Shown: positions 17,397 through 24,989 of the stretch, piece after piece
How positions within the stretch are numbered: the stretch's first letter is position 1
Layout of the letters: every line of letters begins with the position of its first letter
Source: Hoeflea sp. 108
GTDB taxonomy: Bacteria > Pseudomonadota > Alphaproteobacteria > Rhizobiales > Rhizobiaceae
Direction: 5' to 3'
Length of the DNA: 64,000 nt
Assembly (NCBI RefSeq): GCF_000372965.1
Contig: NZ_KB890024.1
Location: 1,614,839-1,678,838 of the forward strand
The notes under the pieces: model-generated
Database searches by the model: none
What the model saw: the letters and a program-made list of their open reading frames with translations, nothing else
What the model was told of the DNA's origin: nothing
Translations under genes and position numbers: made by a program

Positions 17397-18100
17397 CCAT
17401 GACCAGCGCGCCCGAAAAACCGCGCCAGCTGCCGCTCGACCTCGGTCACCTGCCGGGGCTGTCGCGTGACGACCTGGTCGTCTCGCAGGCCAACATCCAG
17501 GCGGCGGCCCTGATCGACCGCTGGCCGGATTGGCCGTCGCCCGTGGTGTTGCTGGCCGGCCCCGCGGGTTCGGGCAAGTCACATCTGGCGGCGATCTGGC
17601 GCGAACATGCTGGTGCGATCCAGCTCCGCGCATCCGATATCGTAGCCCATGTCGGCGAAATCGGCGCGTCACCCGTGCTGATCGACGACGCCGACCAGGG
17701 CAAACTCGATCAGGACGGGCTGTTCCATCTCATCAACACCGTGCGCGGCGCCGGCTCGCACCTGTTGCTGACCGCGCGCAGCTTTCCGTCCGCCTGGGGC
17801 GTGACGCTGCCGGACCTCGCCTCGCGCCTCAAGGCAGCGGCGACCGTCGAGATCGAGGAACCTGACGATCTTCTGCTGGCCGGCGTCATCACCAAGCTGT
17901 TCGCCGACCGGCAGGTCGAGGTCGAGCCGCATGTCGTGCAATTCCTCGTTCGCCGCATCGAGCGGTCGCTGTCCACCGCCATCAACATCGTCGAGCGGCT
18001 CGATCGTGCCGCGCTTGAGCAGCAGACACGCATTACCCGAACGCTGGCCGCCGAGACGGTCAACGCCCTCGACGCAGGGCAGGGCGAACTGGAACTCTGA
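17393..18100 (+). CDS. hdaA: DnaA regulatory inactivator HdaA
   Basis: The 235-residue product resembles the DnaA AAA+ domain without the DNA-binding domain, as in Hda/HdaA, which stimulates ATP hydrolysis by DnaA on the replisome to prevent re-initiation. A sliding-clamp-binding motif QLPLDL is at residues 12-17 and the P-loop GPAGSGKSH at 56-64. The sensor-box region ends in NIVERLDRAAL. Its start overlaps the permease stop (ATGA). The name is by family resemblance; no biochemical evidence is visible. Confidence 0.92.
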   Translation: MTMTSAPEKPRQLPLDLGHLPGLSRDDLVVSQANIQAAALIDRWPDWPSPVVLLAGPAGSGKSHLAAIWREHAGAIQLRASDIVAHVGEIGASPVLIDDADQGKLDQDGLFHLINTVRGAGSHLLLTARSFPSAWGVTLPDLASRLKAAATVEIEEPDDLLLAGVITKLFADRQVEVEPHVVQFLVRRIERSLSTAINIVERLDRAALEQQTRITRTLAAETVNALDAGQGELEL

Positions 18101-18104
18101 GCCC

Positions 18105-18383
18105 TCAGGTCAGGCGCGTGTAGAGCGCCTTGGCTCCAAGCAGCACTGCCAGCAACGTGACGTTGGAAATCAGCCCCACGCCGACCGCAAACGCCTTGGC
18201 GATGTCTTCGGACGAGCCGAAGCTGTACGGAATGAGCACCGCCACGAAGACGACGCCGAGCACGATCGGGATCCAGCGGTTCAACGTCGGCGCGGTGTTG
18301 GCGGCCGTCAGCAGCAGCGCGGCGAGCAGGCCGATGCGGAACGGATCGATGAGCTGGGCGAGATAGAGGTCGAGAAACGACAA
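18105..18383 (-). CDS. Small three-helix membrane protein
   Basis: The 92-residue product is largely hydrophobic, with three likely membrane segments (IGLLAALLLTAANTAP, WIPIVLGVVFVAVLIPYSFG, AFAVGVGLISNVTLLAVLLGA). The family is not recognised and no function is offered. It is convergent with hdaA, with only four bases between the stop codons. The gene stands alone upstream of a LuxR-type gene on the same strand. Confidence 0.7.
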   Translation of the reverse strand: MSFLDLYLAQLIDPFRIGLLAALLLTAANTAPTLNRWIPIVLGVVFVAVLIPYSFGSSEDIAKAFAVGVGLISNVTLLAVLLGAKALYTRLT

Positions 18384-18458
18384 AGCGAAGGTCCTCCCCG
18401 GGGCCAGTTGTGCAGCTCACCCACGCGATGTCGAGTAGGCACTTCGTCTAGAGACCAC

Positions 18459-19559
18459 TTACCCTGCGGTGCCCGGTAAGGTGATGCCAAGCAGCAGGCG
18501 AACCAGCGAGGACTGCTTCGAAACCCCCGATTTGGCAAAGATCGAGCGCAGGTGCGAGCGCACCGTCTCGCGCGCTATGCCGAAGTCGACGCCGATGGCA
18601 TCGATGGACCGGCCGTCGGCCAGGGCCGAGGCGATGCGCGCCTCGCTGGGGGTCAGGTCGAACAAGGCCTGCAGGACCTGGGCCGAGGGAGCTCCAGGCC
18701 CGGGCATCGGCATGATGACCAGGATGCTGTGCATGCGGCTGAAGAGATCGTGGGCCGATCCGCGCACCGGCAGAAGATGGGCGACGCTGGCCGGCTTCTC
18801 GTTTGCGCCGACAATTGGAAACGATTGCACGATGTCGCGGCGGATGCCGGTGGCCAGTGCCGACAGCGCAGTGCCGAGCAGGGCATCGGCCTTCTTCTCG
18901 GTGATCTCCAGCCTTTCGGCGCCATCCCTGACGGTGGTGGGAATCAGCTCGTGCATCATCTCGTTGCAGGCGAGCAACTGTCCGCGTCCGCCAAGCACGG
19001 CTGCAGGCAGGCCCAGCGCCTCCAGCGCCTCCGCGCTGGCGCGCGCTTTCTCCAGGCCGAGGCGAGCGCTGACCATTGCCGCACGCGCGATGTGGGGGCG
19101 CATCCGGTCGAGCGCGTCGACATAGTGGCGCTCGAACGGGCCGCGATCGGTCTCGCGCTCGAGGTTGAACGACAGGACGTCGCCGGTCGGGATGGGGATA
19201 TGCGTGCCGGCCGCCCAGCCGATGCCTCTCGGGCGCAGGAAATCGCGATAGATCGGCTCGGTCTCGAGTTCGTCGGCGCTGAAGGCGTCGAGGTCAGTGA
19301 TGAAGCCGGGATGGGCGATGGCCGAGGCCCGGGCGGCGCGTCCGTTGACCGCCATCCAGCCTTCACGCATGAAGGCCTCGACATGCGGCGCGATCGCCTC
19401 CGAGGCGACATAGGCCGAGGCGCCCTGGCTGATTGTGAACAGATAGCCGCCCATGCCTTCGACGGCCAGCGCCAGCCCATCGAGCAGCGCCGGCCACTTC
19501 TCCGGAACGAAGGATGCCTCGTAGATTTGATCGATGAATTGCTCGGAAAGCTCCGCCAA
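18459..19559 (-). CDS. LuxR-type helix-turn-helix regulator
   Basis: The 366-residue product ends in a LuxR/FixJ-type helix-turn-helix (FDLTPSEARIASALADGRSIDAIGVDFGIARETVRSHLRSIFAKSGVSKQSSLVRLL). The long N-terminal part has no recognised ligand domain. It does not resemble autoinducer-binding LuxR domains or a receiver domain; a PAS-like fold is possible. The target genes are unknown. Upstream is a gap of about 600 bases with an FNR-like box 157 bases before the start. Confidence 0.87.
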   Translation of the reverse strand: MAELSEQFIDQIYEASFVPEKWPALLDGLALAVEGMGGYLFTISQGASAYVASEAIAPHVEAFMREGWMAVNGRAARASAIAHPGFITDLDAFSADELETEPIYRDFLRPRGIGWAAGTHIPIPTGDVLSFNLERETDRGPFERHYVDALDRMRPHIARAAMVSARLGLEKARASAEALEALGLPAAVLGGRGQLLACNEMMHELIPTTVRDGAERLEITEKKADALLGTALSALATGIRRDIVQSFPIVGANEKPASVAHLLPVRGSAHDLFSRMHSILVIMPMPGPGAPSAQVLQALFDLTPSEARIASALADGRSIDAIGVDFGIARETVRSHLRSIFAKSGVSKQSSLVRLLLGITLPGTAG

Positions 19560-19715
19560 TCGCCCGCCACTCCCGCCCAGTGGATGATCTGCCGAAGTCG
19601 AACCGTTCGATTTCGACTGATCTTACGCCATTGCTATAAGCTGGCGTATGATTCCAGGCAAAACCGGATTTGATTTCTGCTGTTCACAATTGGGCAGAGC
19701 GGCGACTTTTCTGCC

Positions 19716-19729
19716 TTGATCAAGATCAA
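19716..19729. promoter_or_regulatory. FNR/FixK-type anaerobox
   Basis: TTGATCAAGATCAA fits the consensus TTGAT-N4-ATCAA exactly. Sites of this form bind CRP/FNR-family regulators such as FnrN and FixK in rhizobia, which respond to low oxygen. It could control the LuxR-type gene (leftward) or the small frames and ParS-like gene (rightward). No convincing -10 hexamer was identified for either. Confidence 0.55.
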
Positions 19730-19893
19730 GCGCACCGGCGCAAAATGAGCTGCACATAGTGTCTACCGCCCGGCGTAACGTGCCCGTCTGATCGGACCGA
19801 TCGTCCCAGGCCATCCAGCGGGATCATTTATTAGCTCGAGGGTGAAGCATCGTCCGGATCGACTATGCCGATGTCCCAGAGGTCGTTGTAATC

Positions 19894-19974
19894 ATGTCCG
19901 TTATGACCACCCGGGATGAGCGCAAGCGCAAGTCTGGGCTCGGGAAGCCAGCATCGAGGGGAGGAAGTCGATGA
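19894..19974 (+). CDS. Possible mini-ORF of 26 residues
   Basis: This frame encodes MSVMTTRDERKRKSGLGKP and seven more residues, rich in Arg, Lys and Gly. An AGAGG lies 11 bases before the ATG. Its stop overlaps the next mini-ORF start (ATGA). The overlap and spacing are suggestive, but a frame this short can arise by chance. Confidence 0.2.
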   Translation: MSVMTTRDERKRKSGLGKPASRGGSR

Positions 19975-20075
19975 AGTGGTTTCACAGCTTCATATCGGTA
20001 AAGGCCGCTGTTGCGCCCTGCCGCGCTTTGCCAGTTCCTGAAATAGGCATTGGGTGTCCTTGCTCTGTCGTCTGA
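19971..20075 (+). CDS. Possible mini-ORF of 34 residues with strong ribosome binding site
   Basis: The frame starts MKWFHSFISVKAAVAPCRAL and has three cysteines. A near-ideal ribosome binding site, GGGGAGGAAG, lies just upstream of its ATG, and the ATG overlaps the stop of the preceding mini-ORF. No family is recognised. It could be a real small protein under the FNR-like box, or chance. Confidence 0.3.
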   Translation: MKWFHSFISVKAAVAPCRALPVPEIGIGCPCSVV

Positions 20076-20164
20076 ACGGACGCGACACAAGTAATTTCTT
20101 GATACCGAAATTGAGAAGAAGCGCAATTGATATTGCCTGCGTATTTCTGAGGAAATTTCAAAAA

Positions 20165-20869
20165 ATGGATGAAGCAATACGTCATAGTGGAATGGATTTG
20201 ATCAACGAATACGTCGATTTTATCTCAAAGGAATTTGAACGAATTTTAGCGCATGACGCAAATTTTTCTGGCGTGAGGGCGGCTTACGTCGTGCCGAACC
20301 TCCTCGGCAAAAGCGGCCTGCAACTACGAGCCGATGGCCTTGGTGACAGCCGTCTTCCCGATGGTCGTGGGGTTGATCTCGCAGGCCTCGCTTCACAGTT
20401 CATTCACGCCCTCGCTGCCGAGGCTTCGAGGTTGGCGAATGAGGAGGGGAGATCTCCGGGGCAGCCCGAGGTCAAGCTTCCGCTTCTCGGCCAAACTCGC
20501 AGTGCCGATCTCGAATCGTCGGTCATCGAAGACTGGGCCGGTCGCGTTGCGGGTGCGACTTATCTCGAAGGAACCCTTCGAATACCGCGATCGACCCTGC
20601 ACCGGTGGCACCGCTGCAACGAGGTCGTTGCATTGAGGAAGGGGCGCCAGCGCCACGTGTATCCGTTGGCGCAGTTTGTAGACGGCAGGCCCGCTTCCGG
20701 CATTCGGGAAGTGCTTCAGCAGATTCCCAATCCAAGGAACGCATGGTTCTGGATGGTGCAAGCGTCTCCCGAACTCAATGGCCGCACGCCGATCGAATTG
20801 CTGCGCCAGGATATTGTCACGGAAGTAGTTTTGGCTGCCGAGAAGTATTCAGAAGCAAGACCGATTTGA
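20165..20869 (+). CDS. Hypothetical protein with ParS/MbcA-type toxin-binding-like C-terminus
   Basis: The 234-residue product ends in NPRNAWFWMVQASPELNGRTPIELLRQDIVTEVVLAAEKY, which resembles the Xre/MbcA/ParS toxin-binding (DUF2384) domain of RES-Xre type antitoxins. A middle segment (RIPRSTLHRWHRCNEVVALRKGRQRHVYPLAQF) looks like a small helix-turn-helix or substrate-recognition motif. No RES-domain toxin lies next to it, so an antitoxin role is doubtful. The DNA around it is more AT-rich than its neighbours. The start at 20165 has GAGG 12 bases upstream; the frame extends further upstream without a better start. Confidence 0.65.
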   Translation: MDEAIRHSGMDLINEYVDFISKEFERILAHDANFSGVRAAYVVPNLLGKSGLQLRADGLGDSRLPDGRGVDLAGLASQFIHALAAEASRLANEEGRSPGQPEVKLPLLGQTRSADLESSVIEDWAGRVAGATYLEGTLRIPRSTLHRWHRCNEVVALRKGRQRHVYPLAQFVDGRPASGIREVLQQIPNPRNAWFWMVQASPELNGRTPIELLRQDIVTEVVLAAEKYSEARPI

Positions 20870-21114
20870 ATTGTTCCGTTTGTGCCATTCGTGTTGTTGG
20901 TTCTATTTGTCTAAATTATGGTTGAATTTATATCACGTGCTTATCATATCGATGTAATCGAGTGGCGATTTTCAGAATATAGATTTGAAATATTTGAAAT
21001 GGTGTGAGAGCGATAATTGCGGATGTGATTTTTTCTTCACTTCTGGTCGCCGAAGTCACGGATCGAAATCTTTTTCCGTGTCGTCACATACGAATTACCT
21101 ATTGAGGTTAGATA

Positions 21115-22152
21115 ATGAATATTAGGGAGATTTTGCTCGGTTCTGCTGCTGCGTTGCTCGCGGTCTCGGGCGCTCACGCAGCTGACGCAGTTGTCGTCGC
21201 TGAACCGGAGCCGATGGAGTATGTTCGCATCTGTGACGTCTACGGAGCGGGCTTCTATTACATTCCCGGCACCGAGACCTGCCTGAAGGTCGGCGGCCTG
21301 GTTCGCTATCAGATCGACTGGAAGGACACCGATGACGGCTGGAGGAAGTATTCGGCTGCCCGTCTGAAGCTCGATGCCCGTTCGGAAACCGAATACGGCA
21401 CGTTCCGTCGCTACATCGAACTGCATTGGCAGAATGACGGTGGCACGTATGGTCCCGGAGGCTATTCCGACGCCACTGACATGTGGATTCGCTATGCTTA
21501 CTTCGAGCTCGGCGGTCTGACGGTCGGTCGCACGGATACGCTTTTCGATGGTGGCGTCGATGGCGAGTTCGATAAGGGCGGCGGCACCTTCGTCAACCAG
21601 GTCCGCTACACCTTCAATGCCGGCGAAGGCATCGCGGTGTCGGTTGGCCTCGAAGAAGAAGGCACCAATTTCGACTACGTCCCGCTCGTCACCGGCAAGG
21701 TGTCGATCGCTCAAGGTTGGGGTTCGGTCAACCTCTACGCTGGCTACGACGATCGCTTCTCGGAAGTCGCCCTCAAGGGCATCGTCAACGTCAAGGCAAC
21801 CGACGCTCTGACCCTTCAGGCGATCGCTACCTATGAAACGGGTGCGACCTGGTTCGGCCTGCTTGCTCCGTATTCCGGCTATGAGTGGTCGGTCGGCGGC
21901 TACGCGAAGTACCAGATCAACGCCGGCCTGTCGGTTGGCGCTGGTGGTCAGTACTTCGGTGATCGTCATGTTGGCAACCCCGCCATCGGCCAGACCATCG
22001 ACCTCAACGCCAATGACTGGGCTATCGGTGCAGTCGTCGACTACAAGATCGTCGAGAACCTGAATGCCAAGCTGGCCGTCAACTACAACGATGGCGACAG
22101 CTATGCAGACGGTTCGTTCAGCGGCTTCCTGCGCCTCGACGCATCGTTCTGA
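21115..22152 (+). CDS. Outer-membrane porin
   Basis: The 345-residue product has a Sec signal peptide (MNIREILLGSAAALLAVSGAHA, cleavage near AHA-AD) and the features of rhizobial porins of the Omp2b/RopA type: a conserved N-terminal block RICDVYGAGFYYIPGTETCLKVGGLVRYQ with two cysteines, alternating beta-strand pattern, and a terminal aromatic residue (FLRLDASF). It would form a trimeric channel for small solutes. The 245-base AT-rich stretch upstream probably holds its promoter, and a strong terminator follows. Confidence 0.95.
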   Translation: MNIREILLGSAAALLAVSGAHAADAVVVAEPEPMEYVRICDVYGAGFYYIPGTETCLKVGGLVRYQIDWKDTDDGWRKYSAARLKLDARSETEYGTFRRYIELHWQNDGGTYGPGGYSDATDMWIRYAYFELGGLTVGRTDTLFDGGVDGEFDKGGGTFVNQVRYTFNAGEGIAVSVGLEEEGTNFDYVPLVTGKVSIAQGWGSVNLYAGYDDRFSEVALKGIVNVKATDALTLQAIATYETGATWFGLLAPYSGYEWSVGGYAKYQINAGLSVGAGGQYFGDRHVGNPAIGQTIDLNANDWAIGAVVDYKIVENLNAKLAVNYNDGDSYADGSFSGFLRLDASF

Positions 22153-22175
22153 TTGCCTTCCAGGATAAGCAGTGC

Positions 22176-22202
22176 AAACCCGGCGGTAACACGCCGGGTT
22201 TG
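22176..22202 (+). terminator. Terminator of the porin gene
   Basis: A nine-base-pair stem AACCCGGCG / CGCCGGGTT with a short loop lies 24 bases after the porin stop codon and is followed by T residues. Confidence 0.8.
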
Positions 22203-22272
22203 TCCGTTTGTGCCCTTAGCTGGGGCGACATGTCGATCGGTGCGCGGCGCTGGAATGCTCGTGCTGTATGCG

Positions 22273-22350
22273 AAAAAGCCCGCGCCGAATGGGGATACGA
22301 CGCGGGCTAGCTAGGCTGGCTCGGGTGCATTCGGAGGGCGCCTGCACCCG
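22273..22350 (-). ncRNA. Two hairpins downstream of tRNA-Pro, possible small RNA or terminator
   Basis: Reading leftward from tRNA-Pro, two stems occur: CGGGTGCA/TGCACCCG at 22350-22322, then AGCCCGCG/CGCGGGCT at 22308-22277 followed by a run of U. The second looks like a terminator, 200 bases after the tRNA. The stretch from 22203 to 22506 contains no supportable protein gene. It may be the tRNA trailer or an independent small RNA. Confidence 0.3.
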
Positions 22351-22506
22351 ACACAGGCGATCATAGCCAAATCCGACCAGCACTATTTGCGCTGAATCAA
22401 ACTGCAGCATGCTCGGCAGAGAGCAGGCGGCCGCAGATTAGCGGAGCTTCTGGAGCAGCGAATGTCGGGGAGAATTGGCGAAGCTGGGCGCCTCGGTGTT
22501 GCAAGC

Positions 22507-22583
22507 TGGTCGGAGTGGCAGGATTCGAACCTGCGACCCCCTGATCCCAAATCAGGTGCGCTACCAGGCTGCGCTACACTCCG
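22507..22583 (-). tRNA. tRNA-Pro(TGG)
   Basis: The complement reads CGGAGTGTAGCGCAGCCTGG and folds into a complete cloverleaf of 77 bases. The anticodon stem and loop is CTGATTTGGGATCAG, with anticodon TGG. The T-arm is GCAGGTTCGAATCCTGC. The 3' CCA is encoded in the gene. Confidence 0.97.
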
Positions 22584-22772
22584 GGCCGTTGCGACGCCGT
22601 GCCTAGTGGCTTCCGGTGGACAAGGCAAGGGCAAAAAAGCGAAACATGAAGCCATTGCACATGAAGCGACGTTCGCCGGGACGCCTCAGCCTTGCAGTGG
22701 CTGCGATTGCACAGTATTGACGGCGCATCTGGATGTCCGCGCCGCTGCGCGGAATCGTCGAAGAGGTTTGTG

Positions 22773-23078
22773 ATGTCCGCGCGAATTTTCAGCCCTGCCA
22801 AGACCGCCATGCAGTCGGGCAAAGCCAAGACCGGGCACTGGGTGCTCGAATTCGACGCCGAGAAGCCGAAGAAGATCGATCCGCTGATGGGCTACACCAG
22901 CTCCGGCGACATGAAGAGCCAGATCAGGCTGACCTTCGAGACCCGCGAGGAAGCGGTCGCTTATGCCGAGCGCGAGGGCATCGCCTTCCGCGTGCAGGAG
23001 CCGAAGGAAGCCAAGCGCCGGCAGATTTCCTACTCGGATAATTTCCGTTTCGACCGCAGGATACCCTGGACGCACTGA
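22773..23078 (+). CDS. NDUFS4-like complex I subunit
   Basis: The 101-residue product matches the ETC complex I subunit family (NDUFS4 type): MSARIFSPAKTAMQSGKAKTG, then HWVLEFDAEKPKKIDPLMGYTSSGDMKSQIRLTF and the C-terminal block SYSDNFRFDRRIPWTH. In alphaproteobacteria and mitochondria this is a peripheral-arm supernumerary subunit of NADH:quinone oxidoreductase, stabilising the junction region. The gene is away from any nuo operon, between two tRNA genes. ATG at 22773 gives the family's normal N-terminus. Confidence 0.92.
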   Translation: MSARIFSPAKTAMQSGKAKTGHWVLEFDAEKPKKIDPLMGYTSSGDMKSQIRLTFETREEAVAYAEREGIAFRVQEPKEAKRRQISYSDNFRFDRRIPWTH

Positions 23079-23118
23079 CGTCCGTCCTGCTGCAGCCGGC
23101 CCGGTCGGGCTGGCTTGC

Positions 23119-23195
23119 GGTCCCGTAGCTCAGCTGGATAGAGCACCGGCCTTCTAAGCCGATGGTCACAGGTTCGAATCCTGTCGGGATCGCCA
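23119..23195 (+). tRNA. tRNA-Arg(TCT)
   Basis: The 77-base gene begins GGTCCCGTAGCTCAGCTGG and folds as a normal cloverleaf. The anticodon loop CTTCTAA is closed by CGGC/GCCG, giving anticodon TCT. The T-arm is ACAGGTTCGAATCCTGT. CCA is encoded at the end. The acceptor stem contains one G-T wobble pair. Confidence 0.96.
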
Positions 23196-23230
23196 CCCTC
23201 TTCTTTCACGCAACTTTGCAACGAGTGCCC

Positions 23231-23740
23231 TTAGCGCTTGATGCGCTGCCTGTCGGGCAGGCCGTCATGGTCGCCCAGAACACGCCGCGGTGCGTCTTCC
23301 CACCAGTCATCACGAACTGCTTTGCGCTCCAGATTGCGTGGATAGACGATGCGGTTCTCGGCCTTGTTGGCTTCGCCGACCACCAGAAGCCGCACCTCGG
23401 CGTCGCTGTTGTTGAGGAAGCTGTGTGCCAGCCCGGTGCCCGCCGGGAAGCCGACGGAATCACCCGGCTTCAAACGGTGCAGGTTGCCATCAAGCCAGAC
23501 GTCAGGCTCGCCCTCCAGCACGTAGACGAACTCTTCTTCCAGGCTTTCGGCGTGCGGGAAGGACGTGCGCCGGCCTGGTGGAAGCCGGACATGATGGATG
23601 CCCAGCCGATGCAGGCCGAAATGCGCGGCAAGTGACGCACCGATGCCCCGCAATTCGGTGGTGCCTGCGAATGTGTCGCCGTCCGGACGCTCGATTTCGG
23701 TCCAGTGGGCAATCTCGGTGGGGCGGTCGGACGTTGTCAT
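23231..23740 (-). CDS. Cupin domain protein
   Basis: The 169-residue product is a single-domain cupin. The first conserved motif is HAESLEEEFVYVLEGEPDVWLDG and the second PGDSVGFPAGTGLAHSFLNNSDAEV, which together supply the usual metal ligands (His, Glu, His). Cupins of this shape occur in sugar isomerases, dioxygenases and binding proteins, so no reaction can be named. The gene precedes metC on the same strand, starting 73 bases before the metC stop codon, and ends 35 bases from tRNA-Arg. Confidence 0.88.
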   Translation of the reverse strand: MTTSDRPTEIAHWTEIERPDGDTFAGTTELRGIGASLAAHFGLHRLGIHHVRLPPGRRTSFPHAESLEEEFVYVLEGEPDVWLDGNLHRLKPGDSVGFPAGTGLAHSFLNNSDAEVRLLVVGEANKAENRIVYPRNLERKAVRDDWWEDAPRRVLGDHDGLPDRQRIKR

Positions 23741-23813
23741 GTCGCACCTCCAGAAATGTCGGCCGGTTCTGGCCGCTCAGGCTGTCATCGGCAGAGACGA
23801 TGTTTGTCCGACC

Positions 23814-24989
23814 TTATTCCGCCGCGTTCGCTGCGGACAGCCCGGCGGAAATGTCTTGCTTGAGGTCGGCAATATCTTCGAGGCCGATCTGCAGGCGGAT
23901 GATCGGTCCCTCATACGGGCCATTGGCCACCTTGCGGTCGGCGACGCTGACATGCACGGCCAGGCTCTCGAAGCCACCCCAGGAATAGCCGAGGCCGAAA
24001 ATTTCGAGCGCATCGAGGAAGGCGTGCGCCTTCTTCTGTCCGCCGCCTGACAGCACCACCGAGAAGATGCCGCTCGAGCCGCCGAAGTCGCGCTTGAACA
24101 GCTTGTGGTCTGGGTGGCTTTCGAGGCCCGGGTGCAGCACGCGCGAGACGCCTGGCTGGCCTTCGAGCCAGCGCGCGATGTCGAGCGCGCTCTTTCCATG
24201 ATGGGCAAGGCGGACGCCCATGGTGCGCAGGCCGCGCAGCACCTGGTAGACGTCGTCGGGGCCGGCACAGCAACCGAGCGTAACGAACGCCTCGCTGAGG
24301 CGCGGCCAGCATTCGGCATTGGCCGAAACAGTGCCGCTCAGTACGTCCGAATGACCGGCCGGATATTTGGTGGCGGCGTGGATGGTGACGTCGACGCCGA
24401 AATCGAGCGCCTTGAAATAGAGCGGCGTCGCCCAAGTGTTGTCCATCATGACGATCGCGCCCACCGCATGCGCCGCCTTTGATATGGCCGGGATGTCCTG
24501 GATCTCGAAAGTGTTCGATGCCGGCGATTCGGTGAACACCACCTTGGTGTTCGGCTTGATCAGCGCGGCGATGCCGGCGCCGACATGCGGGTCGTAATAG
24601 TCGACCTCGATGCCAAGGCGCTTGAGCATGGTGTCGGCGAAATGACGGGTCGGATAGTAGACCGAATCGGTGATCAGGATGTGATCGCCCGAAGACAGGA
24701 AGCCGAGCAGGGGGATGGTGACCGCCGCAAGGCCCGAGGGTACGGCGATGGTTCCGGCCGAACCTTCCAGTTCGTCGATGGCTGCGCAGAGCGCGTCCGT
24801 CGTCGGCGTGCCGCGGGTGCCATATGTGTATTTTTGATCACGCGCCGCCATCGTCGCAGCGTTAGGGAAGAGAACGGTCGAGGCGTGCACGACCGGCGGA
24901 TTGACAAAGCCGTGAAAGCCGTGTGGATCGTTGCCTGCATGCGCGAGCCGCGTGTTGACGCCTTTGATCCTACCGTTGTCTCGAGACAT
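23814..24989 (-). CDS. metC: Cystathionine beta-lyase
   Basis: This PLP enzyme of the Cys/Met metabolism family splits cystathionine to homocysteine, pyruvate and ammonia. The 391-residue protein has the cofactor-binding lysine Lys208 in ATKYPAGHSDVLSG, the phosphate-contact motif YTYGTRGTPTT, and the PLP-ring aspartate in VMMDNTWATPL. The TKYxxGHSD form is typical of beta-lyases. The start codon shares bases with that of the divergent PAP2 gene (CATG), so at least one of the two starts may be further downstream. Confidence 0.92.
   Translation of the reverse strand: MSRDNGRIKGVNTRLAHAGNDPHGFHGFVNPPVVHASTVLFPNAATMAARDQKYTYGTRGTPTTDALCAAIDELEGSAGTIAVPSGLAAVTIPLLGFLSSGDHILITDSVYYPTRHFADTMLKRLGIEVDYYDPHVGAGIAALIKPNTKVVFTESPASNTFEIQDIPAISKAAHAVGAIVMMDNTWATPLYFKALDFGVDVTIHAATKYPAGHSDVLSGTVSANAECWPRLSEAFVTLGCCAGPDDVYQVLRGLRTMGVRLAHHGKSALDIARWLEGQPGVSRVLHPGLESHPDHKLFKRDFGGSSGIFSVVLSGGGQKKAHAFLDALEIFGLGYSWGGFESLAVHVSVADRKVANGPYEGPIIRLQIGLEDIADLKQDISAGLSAANAAE

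Larger units (their letters stand above)
19560..20164. other. Gene-poor region of about 600 bases
   Basis: This gap between the divergent LuxR-type and ParS/MbcA-like genes is AT-rich at its right end. It holds an FNR/FixK-like box at 19716-19729 and two tiny overlapping reading frames at 19894-20075. No longer gene is supported on either strand. Confidence 0.5.

Noticed and set aside
18459..19559. A quorum-sensing LuxR receptor
   Set aside because: The helix-turn-helix is present, but the N-terminal part does not resemble an acyl-homoserine-lactone-binding domain and there is no luxI nearby.
19863..20177. A 104-codon leftward frame in the gap between the LuxR-type and ParS-like genes
   Set aside because: It overlaps the promoter region of the ParS-like gene, lacks a ribosome binding site and shows no domain.
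20165..20869. A complete RES-Xre toxin-antitoxin pair
   Set aside because: Only the toxin-binding-like domain is seen; neither neighbour is a toxin, so a pair was not called.
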